From positions 1 through 64,000 of the forward strand of contig JAVKOQ010000215.1 in the NCBI GenBank assembly GCA_031835245.1: 64,000 nucleotides of DNA. The letters are read 5' to 3'. This stretch comes from Balamuthia mandrillaris (lineage: Eukaryota; Discosea; Longamoebia; Balamuthiidae). Positions 9,674 to 20,769 of the stretch are shown one piece after another. Both the position numbers and the translations under genes were made by a program. Within the stretch, counting starts at the first letter, position 1. Each line of letters starts with the position of its first letter. The notes beneath the pieces were generated by a model. It was not told where the DNA came from. It did not search any database and was given only the letters and a program-made list of their open reading frames with translations.

Positions 9674-11128
9674 TTAGTACCGGAAACGTTTCTTGAAGCG
9701 CTCAAAGGCGAGGTCGTCGGTGGCTTGGTTGCGTCTATCCGGACGGGGTTGGTTGGCGTTGTTGCTATCGCCGTGCTGGTGTTGCTGATCCTGTCCTTTC
9801 CTCTCGTTGTCCCCGCGTTTTCTGTTGGCTCGAACCACTTGAGTGATGGAGCTTGGTCGCTGGACTGTAACAATTGTAAGAAACGAGAAAAAAGAAAACA
9901 CAAGAAGGTGAGGTATTTTTGCGGATGCAAAGGAGGAAAAAAAAAACGTACAGCGAGTATTGTAGCCCACGTCTTCAGGTTCTGGTGCCGTCTTTCCTTC
10001 TAGTATTTGTTTTTTCGCCTCTTCAGTTGCTTCAATGTTTCTCAGCTTGAACCTTTACACATTCCACAAACAAAAGTCAAATTGAGCAGAGAGAGAGAGA
10101 GAGAGAGAGATACATACTCCATAGGGAGTTCAACTTCCTGAATTCCCGTCAACCAGCTCTCGCTAATGGTGTCATCGCTGCGAGGCTTCTCCTCTACCCG
10201 GAGATGTTCCGGTATCTCATACAATCGCCTCTCTGCTTCCTTCAACATAAGCATGTCTATTTGTTCCTCTTCAATCATTACCTCCGTCTTTGCCCGTCCC
10301 TCACCTTCATTCTTCTTCCTTTCCTCCTGCAGTTGCTTCTTGTCGGCGATAACCTTCTCCAAGGTCATGCCCTTTTCCTGTAATGTGCGTTCCAAGGACT
10401 CCCTTGCCTTTTTCATTCGAAACTCCATCAGTCCTTCTTGTATATACTTCTCACTGTTGTTTTTGTTGCCGTAAGTAACACAAGCTAAATATAAAAGAGA
10501 GGAAGAAGAAGCACGAACAGCATAGGATCGATCGTCTGGCTGCCTTCTGCTTCTTTTTGAACCGTAAAAGTAGAGTTCATGTATCCTTCACCCTCTCCGT
10601 CTGTCACAGGGTACATGACTCCCTTCTCTGCAATAGCTGACAGCACTACTTCACTGATTCGTGGAAGGCACAAGCGAAAAAGCAAAGGTTAACTCAGATC
10701 TGCAGGCAAAAAACGAACAAACAGACTCAAAAATAAAGAACAGTAGCTAACCTGGTAGCGTCTGCCTCACAGCCTCTAATGCGTGTTCTGTCTTTGTGTA
10801 TCCGTTTCGTTTCGCGCAAGAGTTGTCTGATGATGGGAGAGATTCAGATGGGCAAAATATTAGAATATAAAAGAAAGGAGGAAGCCAGTGGAGCCGCTAC
10901 GCACGAAAGATCTTCCTCTTCCTCTTCCTCTTCTTCCTCGCGGGTCGCTCGTGTTTGCTTTGTGTCTGCCTGTTCTTTCTCCGCAGCAGCAACACCCACG
11001 TCGTTCTGTTGCTTTTGCCTCAGGCGAACAGCCTTCTTCTTGCTTTTCTTCCTAAAGGTCACAACGGTACCCGCAGCCCCCTTCTCGTTTCCGTTCGCCT
11101 CCACGGGCACCACCCCAGGTTCCTCCAT
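9674..11128 (-). CDS. C9orf78/Tls1-family spliceosome-associated protein
   Basis: The start is ATG at 11128 (MEEPGVVPVEANGNEKGA) and there are about six exons. Four landmarks of human C9orf78/yeast Tls1 appear in the right order: a basic N-terminal R/K-rich segment with an acidic run, FRMKKARESLERTLQEKG, RRLYEIPEHLRVEE followed by SWLTGIQEVELP (human LYELPENIRV and MLSGIPEVDLG), KLRNIEATEEAKKQILE (human KNIISTEDAKARLL), and the terminal QATDDLAFERFKKRFRY (human KATDDYHYEKFKKMNRRY). The family is nuclear, associates with spliceosomal C complexes through Brr2, and affects splice-site use. Internal exon ends are approximate. One intron holds an AG run at 10088-10110. The gene diverges from the elongase gene at 11628. 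Confidence 0.8.
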
Positions 11129-11627
11129 CGTTTTCTCCGTTTTCTTTTGAAAACGAAATCAAAAAAAAAGAAACTTTTCCTTTCCAGCAGCATTTGTGCT
11201 GGTGGTGACCACAACATGGATGCACATGTTGCGTATCGTATTAATCCACGTTATGCTTCAAAAAAGTCAAATCTCCCGCCTCTCTCTTTTCTCCAATTCG
11301 GCCAACTGCATCATCTTTTTCTCTTTCTCTCTCTCTCTCTCTCTCCCTCTCTCCCTGTCGGCCACCACTACGCGGCTTAGTATTACTACCTTAATTCTCC
11401 TAGTTCTCCGCGGTCGTTCTGTTCTGCCTTTTTTCTTTTCTTGTTATTTCTTGCTTTTTCTTTTTATTATTTCCAACCACACCCCAAAACACTCTTTAAT
11501 ACGCACGCACGTTCCTCCCCTTTTCCCTCCCTGCTGCTTGTGGCTCCGCTGGGCGCATACACATAAAAAAAAAGGGTAACAACTAACTGCAAGAGCTGCA
11601 GTAACGCGCTACTTTAAAAAAAAAAAG
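11129..11627. promoter_or_regulatory. Divergent intergenic region, C9orf78-like / ELO
   Basis: 499 bp lie between two diverging start codons. The stretch is pyrimidine-rich on the plus strand, with a CT microsatellite at about 11321-11355 and a 10-base A run just before the elongase ATG. No further gene was seen; the open frames here are low complexity. Confidence 0.35.
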
Positions 11628-12135
11628 ATGGAATGGTTCCCGAGTTTTGAGAAAGGCTACGCAAGGTTGGAGCAAGAGGGCTCGCCTTGGTGCGTCGTGA
11701 ACTTGCTGGCGGTTGTTCAGTGGATGAGGGAGAGCCTCTACGTGCCGGTGCTCATCTCCGTCGTCTACGCCGTCACCATCTTCGGCCTACAAAGGTACAT
11801 GCGCACGAAGGAACCCTTCTCCCTGCGGCGGCCTTTGATCCTGTGGAACGCCTTTCTTGCTCTCTACAGCATCATAGCAGCCGTGAGCACTGTCCCTACT
11901 TTTATTTATGATATTTACAGCCTCGGCTTCTTGGGAGAGCTCTGCATGTCCTCCACGGAGGGCTACATGACTCCTTGGTACATTGTCTTCGCCTTTTCCA
12001 AAATTTTGGAGCTCGTGGACACGCTCTTCATAGTCCTGCGCAAGCGACCGCTCATCTTCCTTCACTGGTACCACCACATCGCTACGTTGATCTTCTGTTG
12101 GGAGTGTGTTGGATTGGGCACTTCAACTGGCAGTA

Positions 12136-12171
<36 letters not shown>

Positions 12172-12564
12172 GTTTCTTTCTGGGTCGTTTCTTTTCTCCT
12201 TTCACTACCAAACTTTTGTCTCACTCCTCCGTTTTGTATTGTAGCATGGTTTATGGCGATGAACTTAGTAGTGCACTCGATCATGTACTCGTACTACTGC
12301 CTGTCCGCCATGGGCTACCGCTTCAGCCAGGTCTCTCGCCTCTCCATCACGTGCTTGCAAATCCTGCAGATGTTGATGGGGATCACGGTAATCACCAGCC
12401 AGATCCTCTATTGCCCCTACTATCCCGAGCGCAACACCTACACCGGCCTCCTCATGTACCTCTCCTACGCCATTTTGTTCATCCGCTTCTTCGTGTCCAA
12501 CCTCTTTGGCAGCAAGAGGCAACACCAGCCCTCTTCAGTTCCACCAAAGAAAAAAGAGGCCTAA
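11628..12564 (+). CDS. ELO-family very-long-chain fatty acid elongase (ELOVL6-type)
   Basis: Two exons (11628-12132 and 12245-12564) join in phase to give about 275 residues, normal for ELO condensing enzymes of the ER. Signature motifs: KILELVDTLFIVLRKR (K-x-x-E-x-x-DT), FLHWYHHIATL (the H-x-x-HH metal/catalytic box in its HWYHH form, as in ELOVL3/6 for saturated and monounsaturated acyl-CoA), and WFMAMNLVVHSIMYSYY (MN-x-x-VH-x-x-MY-x-YY). About seven hydrophobic segments are seen. The C-terminus is SVPPKKKEA; Lys residues near the end would suit ER retrieval, though the exact KKxx form is not met. The intron carries a CT run (12138-12168). The enzyme does the first condensation step of chain extension with malonyl-CoA. 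Confidence 0.95.
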
Positions 12565-13095
12565 ACAAGCCAACCAAAAAACCTTAGCCTGAACCCATAG
12601 GGGGAGCCACTTCGGGTAATAAAAATAATTTCTTCAGTAGCAAAAAACGAGATATTATCAATAGCATTTGCTCTTGTGTTCTTGTGTTGTGGAAGCAATG
12701 GAGAGCGGAGGCGCGGCTCTGTTTAGCACCAAGAACACAACCGTTGTCCATTCCAGGAGCCCCAACACCTCATTCTAATCTCTCCAGGGACGGGCCTCAT
12801 CCCTTGTACGCCCTTTTGAACAACGTATCTTGCCAACGAAATAGCCCTCTGCCGTTTCGCAATAGAACGCCCCTACTCTCTAAAATGAATGCGCTGTTAA
12901 CAAAACGAGCAAGGGGCACGGGCGGAACAATAACCCTCCACACGGGTGGCAAGGGGAGGGGCAATTGAAATGCGATATCAGATGTTCAGATCGAACAACG
13001 ATCAAATGTCTGCAAAAATAAGAGCACAAGCAGAACCCTAACCTTGGTTTACCAGTTAGAACTTTCTAGAGAAAAAAGCAAAACCGAAAAGAAAG
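12565..13095. other. Intergenic stretch with no recognised feature
   Basis: 531 bp between the elongase stop and the LAMTOR5 start. An A/T-rich first part probably includes the elongase 3' UTR (AATAAAA near 12618). The rest has mixed composition and no convincing reading frame, tRNA or repeat. Confidence 0.5.
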
Positions 13096-13609
13096 ATGCA
13101 AGCGTCAATCAGCTCTTTGGATTCAGCCTTTGAGAAGGCCATAAACAACGTGTACCTTTTTGTCCCTCTCTTTAGAAAACAAAACGACACACTTTTTTTC
13201 TTGTGGTGCTGACCCTCTGGTTACAAACAGAATGGGTGAAAGTGGCGTTGTAGGTGTTTTGGCGGCTGACTCTAAGGGCTTGTGCGTTAGCGGTACGTGG
13301 CTTTTTGTGTTCTCTTCATCACCGTGTAACAACCCTGATTATGTTTTCGCTGTGATGACAGCAAAGGGTAATGGCAAACCACTCTCCGCTGGCTTTATTC
13401 GTGCTCTCTCAGACTCAGCGAAGGAGCTCTGCGAAGACCCTGATGACCTCCCCACCGTGTGCCTCGAAACCGATTCTACGTACGTCCCACCTCTCGTCCT
13501 TTCCTCGCTTTAGCTTCCTCTTCCGTCCTCTCATCTTGGTGCTTGCAGAAACATCTTCATCAAAGAGCAAGACGACCTCACAGTGGGCGTATACAGGATT
13601 CCCACATAA
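13096..13609 (+). CDS. LAMTOR5: LAMTOR5 (HBXIP), Ragulator subunit
   Basis: Four short exons give about 90 residues. Exon 1 (13096-13151) encodes MQASISSLDSAFEKAINN and ends in phase 2; the next gives VMGESGVVGVLAADSKGLCV, then LSDSAKELCEDPDDLPTVCL and TNIFIKEQDDLTVGVYRIPT. The order and spacing match human LAMTOR5 ([50 protein letters not shown]). It is a roadblock-fold subunit of the pentameric Ragulator scaffold, which holds Rag GTPases on lysosomes to activate TORC1. The cystinosin-like lysosomal transporter 17 kb away acts in the same organelle, but no operon-like link is implied. Confidence 0.88.
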
Positions 13610-13871
13610 AGAATACAGTTCTTTTTACTTCTTCTCCAGTTTATTGTTCAGTATCTTTCCGTTTCTGTAGGTAGTTTCCATTTTGAAGGTATTCATATCG
13701 CCAGGCTCGAGATTACCACATTGATGAAGAGAAGGAAGAACAACACAAGTAAAACAAGCAAGCCGGAGAACAATCAGAAAGAAAGAGGAGTGCAGCAAGA
13801 ACGAGAAGAGACGCTGCCCCCATCATCAACACAACCCTTTAATGGAATGTTCGCTACGTACATGTTCAATA

Positions 13872-14883
13872 CTACAGGCCAAGGCGGCCCCACAGGTTTA
13901 GACCAGATAAAGATTGGTCCACCGATGCAAAGACGTTACGCTCTACCAACAAGCCCAATAGGGCGGTAAAGGCACACAAGCTTCCGTTGAAGATTGCACA
14001 GTTGAATGTGCTCCTCACTCTGTCCTGGTGTGGCTTTGGCTCTTTCTTGTGCTCATCAAAGTACACATCATACGTCCAGTACCGAATGGCCACTCCCTAA
14101 AGTTTCGTCATACGATGAGAAGAGAAAAGAGAGAAGAAAGAAGTGAGATGAGAGAACGAGAGGAGAGGAGAAGAAAAAAAGAAGAAAGAAGAAACAAACT
14201 AGCAAGGAAGCAACGAGGGTAGAACGGAGGCCAAAGAGATAAGCGGAGCCCAACGGGACGAGAAAGCCAGCCGCATAGCCAAACACGTGGCGATTAGAAA
14301 TGAAGTGTATGTCCTCCAAGTCGCCACCCTTTCCATAAAACAATACAGGAGTGAGGTGCTTTGCCCTTTTTTTCCCCCAAATAACCATCAGCCCGTTTGA
14401 ATCAATCATCAGCGAACAAAAAAAAAGTACAGCTTACCCAGAGCTTGTCAAGGTCTGCGAGCCTTGTCGCCAAGACTCGATGCGTTGCTGGTGCCTCTCC
14501 TTCATTAAGCGCAGCTCTTCCTCTTTCATGTGCTGCGCCTCCATCATGTAGCGCAGCTTAAAGTTCTTTGCCTCGCCGGTGCTCTCATCCACGTCCTCAG
14601 CAAAGAGCTCGGCGCGACGCGTTTCGAGGCGATCGGGCTGGTCATAAAGGGTGTTCTCCAGCTTGACGGACTCCTCCTCCAACAGCCGCTCGTAGAGGCT
14701 CCGCCAGAGGGAGTCGTCCGTGGCGAGAGCGTACCAGCGAGAGGAGACCTGGCAGCAGTGGCACAGCTGCTTGGCATCCAGGTTGCTGAAGATGGAGAGA
14801 AACAATTCGTCGGGAAGGTCCTCCAGCTCACCGTTTCCTGCTTCTCCACCCCCACGCCTCCTTCGGAACCTTCGTTTCGACAT
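13872..14883 (-). CDS. F-box protein with C-terminal membrane segments
   Basis: Start ATG at 14883 (MSKRRFRRRRGGG). An F-box lies at about residues 15-60 (LEDLPDELFLSIFSNLDAKQ, then CQVSSRWYALATDDSLWRSL), followed by a charged helix (YMMEAQHMKEEELRLMKERH). Exon 1 ends in phase 2 at gg|gtaagc and joins GAKHLTPVLFYGKGGDLEDI, then hydrophobic RHVFGYAAGFLVPLGSAYLFG; a second junction (STL|GVAIRYWTY) leads to RSTFNCAIFNGSLCAFTALLGLLV. F-box proteins recruit substrates to SCF ubiquitin ligases. Two membrane segments behind an F-box are unusual and would place the ligase at a membrane. The splice phases support a single gene, but a fusion of two transcripts cannot be excluded. Confidence 0.7.
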
Positions 14884-15276
14884 TCTTTTGTGCGTGCGTG
14901 CGTGCGTGTGTCTTAGCACGTTTTACTCCAACTTTGTGTTCTGTCCCCGCAGCCAGGATATTATGCCTAAAGGCCAGCAGCCAAAATAGAAGTTGGGCAA
15001 TGAGGCCCTGTTTGTTCTGCTCCTTGGTGTTTCTCGGTGAATCATGGATGGAAATGAAATGCGCAGCTCCGGCGAAATATCTGTCCAAATAGGTCTATTC
15101 ATCGCAAGGTTGTTTCGGACCACCCCAAGGGAAGCGGCCACCTACCAAACAAGGTGCTGACCTGGCGAAATGTCCCTTCCCAGACTTGTTACGAGCACCG
15201 AAAACTGTGTCAAAAAGAAACCAAAGTTAAAAAACACCCACGAAGGGGTTCTTAACCAGAGCCAATTATCACGATA
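14884..15276. promoter_or_regulatory. Divergent intergenic region, F-box / NADAR genes
   Basis: 393 bp between opposite start codons. It includes a short TGCG repeat (14888-14910). No coding or RNA feature was seen that I would support. Confidence 0.35.
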
Positions 15277-15692
15277 ATGGAGGTGGGGAAGGGTGGCGAC
15301 GCTCGTGGAATGGTTTTGGCCGGGCAGCGCGACATGAAAAGCAGATCTACGTGGTCTTCCGCAAAGACCGGAAACCCGATAACAACTGGGGGTACACCTG
15401 ACGACTCTGTCGCAGGAGTCACAACCATACAGCAAGACCAACCAGATGACCAATCCCGAAAGCTGGTAGGCAGCGCTCGTGTTGCAAGGAACAGACAGGG
15501 TTTTACATTGGGGGAGCACGCCAAGGTTGCCCCATGGTTGAGGGCCTACACCAAAGAAAAGGAACAAGAGATACGGTTTTCAGTAATGGATGGGGAGTAC
15601 GGCTGCTTTTCGACATTTGCACCGATGCCCTTTACTCTGCATGACAAAGAATGGCTTTGTTGTGAGCAATACGTGCATGTACGTTTGGAGTA

Positions 15693-15725
<33 letters not shown>

Positions 15726-17127
15726 GTCTGGCTTCCTGAACCCACTAAAAGTCGGTATACAGGCGAAAAAGTTTGTAGGACATGAACTGGAAGAACAAAT
15801 CCGACAAACAAGCTTTCCCCTCGACTTTATAAGGCTAAGCCACAGCCGCTCCGAAACCGCCCAAGAACACCGTAAACAAGCCGAACGCTTAATGGAGGAG
15901 GCCTGTATGGCCAAGTTTCGTCAGCACGCCTCCGCCAGAGAGAAGCTGCTCAACACAAAGGATACCCGCCTGGTCTACGAAACCAGCGCAGATGATTATT
16001 GGGGACAAGGAAGCAACCAACGAGGAAGAAACGTATTGGGAGGCGTCCTCATGCGCGTTCGATCAAACCTTCGGGCAGAGATCGACGCTGCTGTCAAACA
16101 ATCCTCCTCCCTTCAACCTTCCGGCACAAGAACGAGAGCTCTCTCAGAGGCACCTGCTGCACAAACAACCATAAAGGTGGCCATGCATGTGGGTGCTGCT
16201 ACAGTAGCTGGCCCAGCAGCTGGGCAGCAGGGCACCATCACAGGAGGAGTACCAGCACCCACTCGACGCAAATCTTCGGCATCGTTTGGCGGAACGAGCA
16301 GGCCACCTGAAGTTGTAACAGTTGCAGAGCACCACCAACAGCAAGAACAGGCACCAAGCGAGTCAGCAACAGCAATAGGAGGAACAGGAGATACTGACAA
16401 GACAGCTCATCAGCCCCAACAACAAAAAGCGCCTATTCACCAGTTCGGAATAGAGACAGCCCCCGTAACACCTTCAATATCCGGAGAAACAGCTCCCAAC
16501 GGCAAAACGTTCTCCTCGTCCTTCAGCGCTGAGTTTTCGCCGATACGCAAGAACGGAGTGACGGATGGCACTGCGCGAACCACGTCAGGGGGAGCAACTG
16601 AACTTTCTTCTGACAGTGTCACCTCTGAGGATGGTTGTGGCAGCGGTGGGCGCAGCAGTGGTGGCAGTAGGTCAGCATCATCATCGCCATCATCATCGGG
16701 AAGCATGCCTGCTTTACGTATAAAATCGTTGCGTGAGTTCTGGACCTGTCCACAGAACTTTCGGACAGTGGAAGAGAAGGCCAAGACGCAAGGCCAACTA
16801 GCCACCACCTCCAGCTCGTTGTTGCAACCATCCACCTCACCACCTCGTCCTAAGTCACAATGCCATCTTGCGCAACCAGAACAATCAGAGCGGCTAAATC
16901 GTCATCCACACAAGGATCGCAGGAGCTTAACCTTTGATGCAGCAATGGACAAGGTCAGGCATAACGCTGCTGCTACCATTAGTATCAGCAAGGCTTCCCC
17001 GGCAGCATCGGCTAGTAACAGCGTCAGTACTGCGAAAAGCAGTAGCGATAGAAGTGGTGGAACATCCTCCACTAAGTTTTCAGAAACCTTGTTAAAATTT
17101 CAAAGGCGGCAAAAGACAATCTCATGA
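15277..17127 (+). CDS. NADAR-domain (YbiA-like N-glycosidase) protein with long disordered tail
   Basis: Two exons (15277-15678, 15763-17127; QYVH|AKKF in phase). The NADAR/DUF1768 domain spans about residues 95-265: YGCFSTFAPMPFTLHDKEWL (the F-S-x-F-x-P start), CCEQYVHAKKF, KFRQHASAREKLLNTKDTRL, VYETSADDYWGQG, RGRNVLGGVLMRVRSNL. The family cleaves N-glycosidic bonds; YbiA/RibX act on riboflavin-pathway intermediates, and NADAR proteins elsewhere act on ADP-ribosyl-guanine. The Glu-Gln of CEQY and the W-G-x-G near the end are in place, so activity is plausible. The domain is followed by about 300 residues rich in Ser, Thr, Gly and Gln with scattered Arg-Arg-x-Ser sites, likely disordered and of unknown role. 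The intron is a CT microsatellite. Confidence 0.85.
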
Positions 17128-17675
17128 AGACAAAGGATTGGATAGCTACCCCGCATTCTTCAGATAGATTACCTTCTTCCACTCTGCCAGCCAACAAACG
17201 GTGTGGGGCAGGAACGAATGACAACAGATATATTTTGGAAGAACAAGATATCGCATACAAGAGAGGGATATGTACATGCTGAGGTAAAGTGACGATGGCT
17301 GTAATAGAGAAAGCCCTTTATTAGTATTTGGGGAGCTCTGATTTTACTTAGCATATATTTAAAACTTGCGTAGAAAATAAAAACCAACTCCAAAACAAAC
17401 ACACGTCGATAAGTACCTTGTTTATGGTTGTTTGCTCTATCCATGAGAGATTAAGGTTGATGTGTTTGGGACTAGATATACTAGCCAAAGGACCGTGCCA
17501 TTCTAATCTCCCTCCGCTTTTTCACTTCTTTCAGTTTTTTGCGAATGTCATTCTCTCTGTTTGGTGCACGGTCTCTTTGTTGTGTGCGATGATCCTCTCC
17601 GCTTTTTTGCAGCCGAGTCTTGTGAGATCCAAGCAGAGATATTGGAGCAGAAAAGAAGAAAAGAAGAGGTCATAG
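17128..17675. other. Convergent intergenic stretch, nothing recognised
   Basis: 548 bp between the NADAR gene stop and the 3' end of the minus-strand acidic-protein gene, so it should hold both 3' UTRs. It is A/T-rich around 17335-17400. No RNA gene, repeat or convincing frame was seen. Confidence 0.45.
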
Positions 17676-18737
17676 TTAGGAGAATCGAGCATAAGAGAAA
17701 GTAGGAGGAAGAATGCAAGAAAAAATTGTAAGAGCGCAAACCCTTGGCCGTTTGGTAGGAAGGAAGTCTTCTAATTTTGAATGTGGGTCAGCTAAGGATT
17801 CATCGCCTGGTGGCCACTTTCGTTTGCTCGTTGCTGAATCTTCGCTTTCTTCTTCCTCTTCTTCTCCTTCATCCTCTTCTTCTTCGTCGTTGGTGAATGA
17901 ACTCGTGCGGGAAGGAACGCCTTGTGGGTGGATCTGACCACCACTCATGATTTCTTCTTCCTCCTCCTCCTCTTCCCCCAACTCTCTTTCTTCCTCGCTA
18001 TCTCCCAAGTCGACGTTGTTTACGTTTCCGTGCTCTTCTTCTTGCTCTTCTTCCTCGCCTGCTTGATAAATTTCCAATTGACCACCTTCCTCTATTTCTT
18101 CTTCATCAATCATGGTCTCTGTTGTTGGACTTGGTGCTACAACAGCAGAAGAAGACGATGAGGAAGAGGATGGTAGTGATGGATGCCCAGCTTGCGGAGA
18201 AGATGAAGATGATGAGGTTGAGGAAGTCAGCGTTCTTTTGGCGAGTGGCGGGGGAGGCTCTATGGGCACAGAGCTGGTGAGTAAACAAAGGAAAGAGGAA
18301 AACAAAAAAACTGTTAAAAGAAGAAAGAAAAAAAAGCTTACCTCTCTGTACAGTCTTGAGGTAGGAGGGGCTAACGAGCTGAGTGCTGGGCGCCCACACT
18401 TGCGCGACAGCGGCTTTCGTTTGAAGGGCGCCCTCCTTTTGTCTGCCCTGCCGAAAGGAAGCAAAGTCCTTGTTGGCTCCAAACGAGCGAAAGAACGAGG
18501 GCTTCTCATTGCCTAAACATTATACATACATAAGGTAAAACAAAAAGGAAGGGAGGGAGGGAGGAGAGAGAAGAGAGCACCCCCAGAGAGTCTGCGGTTC
18601 GTCTTTGATTTGGACTTGCGCGCTACCAAGTTTTCAGCGATCAGCTGTTCCAGCTTGGTGTCACTGTATGGGTCCTCATCGTACAACAAGCCCAACGCCT
18701 GGTGAAAGACCTTGTCCCTCAACTTGGTTTTCTGCAT
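17676..18737 (-). CDS. Acidic, Ser-rich nuclear-type protein, unknown
   Basis: The start ATG at 18737 opens exon 1 (MQKTKLRDKVFHQALGLLYD, then EDPYSDTKLEQLIAENL). Joins in phase lead to NEKPSFFRSFGANKDFASFR, then SSVPIEPPPPLAKRTLTSST and a long acidic tract with runs of Glu (LGEEEEEEEEIMSGG and similar) and Ser, then KRKWPPGDESLADPHSKLED and FLPTKRPRV. The Lys/Arg clusters could be nuclear signals. The 3' end is uncertain: the open frame continues to 17676, but the last 20 residues are hydrophobic and look unlike the rest. I recognise no family; the conserved-looking part is the first 60 residues. It diverges from the CDC123 gene. Confidence 0.55.
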
Positions 18738-18905
18738 TTGTTTGTTTCCCTGCTGCTTTTCTTCTTCTTCTGTTTTGTTTTGTTTTGTTGTTTTGTTTTA
18801 TTTTGTTGTTTTGAATTATGTGGTCTATTACTGCACAAAATCTGCACTAAAGCTGTACGGCAACCACAATAAATTTTTTTTGCTTTTGCCGGCACTACGG
18901 AAGCA

Positions 18906-20769
18906 ATGGAAGGCGTTACCCGCGATGAAAAGTTTTGGAGAGGTTCGTGTTCTTCTTCTTCTTCTCCTGCCGATCGTGTATGCTCCTTTAACAACAAAAA
19001 AATAATAATCCATATTGGTTTTTTTTTTGTTGTTGTTTGTGGTGCTGATTGCTTAATTTTTTTTGTTGTTGTTTTGCGTTGCATGTGTTTACCTTTCGAT
19101 TGTATTTCGTGAAACAGAGGACTTTGAGTCAGAGGCGGAGTTGCAGGACTACCTCAGCCAGTATTCCATGCAGCGATGGCTCTTGGACCTCAAAGAATGG
19201 ACCTTGGAGACCCGCTTCCTGCCTCTCTCCTCCGAAGAAGGCCTCGCCGTTATGGCCCATTACGACCGGGTATTTGTCTCTCTTTATTTTATTTTATTTT
19301 ATTTTATTTTATTTTATTTGTTTTTGGTTTTACTCTTTCTTCTTCTTGTTCTTCTTCTTGTTCTTCTTCTTGTTCTTCTTGTTCTTCTTGTTCTTCTTCT
19401 TCTTCTTCTTCTTCTTCTTCTTCTTCTTCTTCTTCTTCTTCTTCTCCTTCTTTCCTTTTCATCATTTTTGGTTAACGGCAACAAATAAAAAAAGCGTGCC
19501 TCGGCTCAACAAAAAACGGTTCTTCAGAGGCTCCAAACACGCATCGACCAGGTCGTCGAAAGCGAGTTTGACCCGAAACAACCCCTTTACGTTCGTCTCA
19601 ACAACGTCGAGTATGTGTCTTCTCTCATCTTTGTTAGAAACGTTTTTAACGGTGAAAAATGAAAAGCGCAAGGGACGGTGTAATAGGAAGCGAGCGCCTC
19701 AACCATAACCTCGAGCTCCAATTCAAATCCTCTTCCTCTCCCTCCTCTTCCTCTGCTCCCCCACCAACGGATGACAACGGAGCGGCTATCGCTTGGGAGA
19801 GGGCCACCGACCAGACCCTTTGCCTTCAAACGGGCAAACAGGCATTAGACATCATCAGCAACAGCAGCAGGGTTCGCCAGGCCATCGCCCAACATCTCAG
19901 GAGAGTGGAGGAGCAAGGCCCCGATCATAACCTGGAGGATTGGGATCTGTTTCTTACGATACGCGCCTCCACCAATGCTGACCCTTCCCAAGTACGTCAT
20001 TACCAAACCTCCATTCTTCCTTCTTTCTAGTGTTAATCCCCTTGCCATTCACTTTTAAAAGCTATTTCGAGGGTTTGTGTATAAAGGAAAGCTTAGGGCA
20101 GTTAGTCAACAGCGTTACAACTGTTATTTCGAAGTGGTGAAGCAAAACAAGGATATCATAAAGGAGCGCATAGATGCCTTTTGGAAAGCATTTGGACCTT
20201 CTGTCCCGCTCGCCAACTATGTGTTCGATGTGGCGGTACCTATCGACGACGAAGAATACAAACCCGTTCTCATCGACATCAAACCATGGGTACGCACGCA
20301 CTCCTTTACTCTCGTTCCTTGCTTTCTGCCTTTTTGGTTTCGTTCCTTCTTACTTTCTTATGTAAACTTTCAGTATCAGGCGACGAGATCATTGTTGTTT
20401 GATTGGAAAGAAGATTTGGTGGAATGGATGAAAGAAGAAGACGAAAAGGAAAAGGAGAAAGAAGACGACGAAACAACACAACAAGACAAAGCAAAAGAAA
20501 GAGCCCTTTCTACCTCGTTCGAGTTTCGCATCGTGGAGACCTTTAACGAAAGACGCATGAAAGGCTTCTCAAAGGATCTTCGTCAAAAGACAACAAGCCA
20601 AATTTGTGCCGCCAATAATTACTTGTTGAACCTCTCGGCAGCCTTTGCAGGGCAGAGCGCAACCACAAAAACAGCAATAGCGGTCGGCTCTCTTGCGTTC
20701 TTGGCTGCTTCTGCGTATCTCTTTGTCAAGTGCAAACCGCAGCAGCAGCAGCGGATCGGTTCACTCTAA
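18906..20769 (+). CDS. CDC123: CDC123/D123-family protein with C-terminal membrane anchor
   Basis: About seven exons. It starts MEGVTRDEKFWR, then EDFESEAELQDYLSQYSMQR and LYVRLNNVE with KSARDGVIGSERLNHNLELQ, matching the V-R-L-x-x-x-S-x-K-D-A core of D123. Next come DLFLTIRASTNADPSQ, FRGFVYKGKLRAVSQQRYNC (the E/L-F-R-G-F-V-x-x-x-x-L-x-A-I-S-Q-Y motif), IKERIDAFWKAF and PVLIDIKPW (D-I-x-P-W/F ATP-grasp motif). CDC123 is an ATP-grasp chaperone that assembles the eIF2 complex and is normally soluble. Here the protein continues past the domain with a charged linker, SFEFRIVETFNERR, and ends in a single hydrophobic helix (TAIAVGSLAFLAASAYLFVK), a tail-anchor layout. Introns contain TTTTA and TTC microsatellites. 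Confidence 0.85.
19277..19446. repeat. TTTTA, TTCTTG and TTC microsatellites in CDC123 intron
   Basis: About eight copies of TTTTA (19279-19318), then mixed TTCTTG/TTC units (19336-19446), all within one CDC123 intron and pyrimidine-rich on the sense strand. Confidence 0.95.

Noticed and set aside
13721-13969. Lys/Asn/Gln-rich plus-strand frame between LAMTOR5 and the F-box gene
   Set aside because: It lies over the last F-box-gene exon on the other strand and is low complexity.
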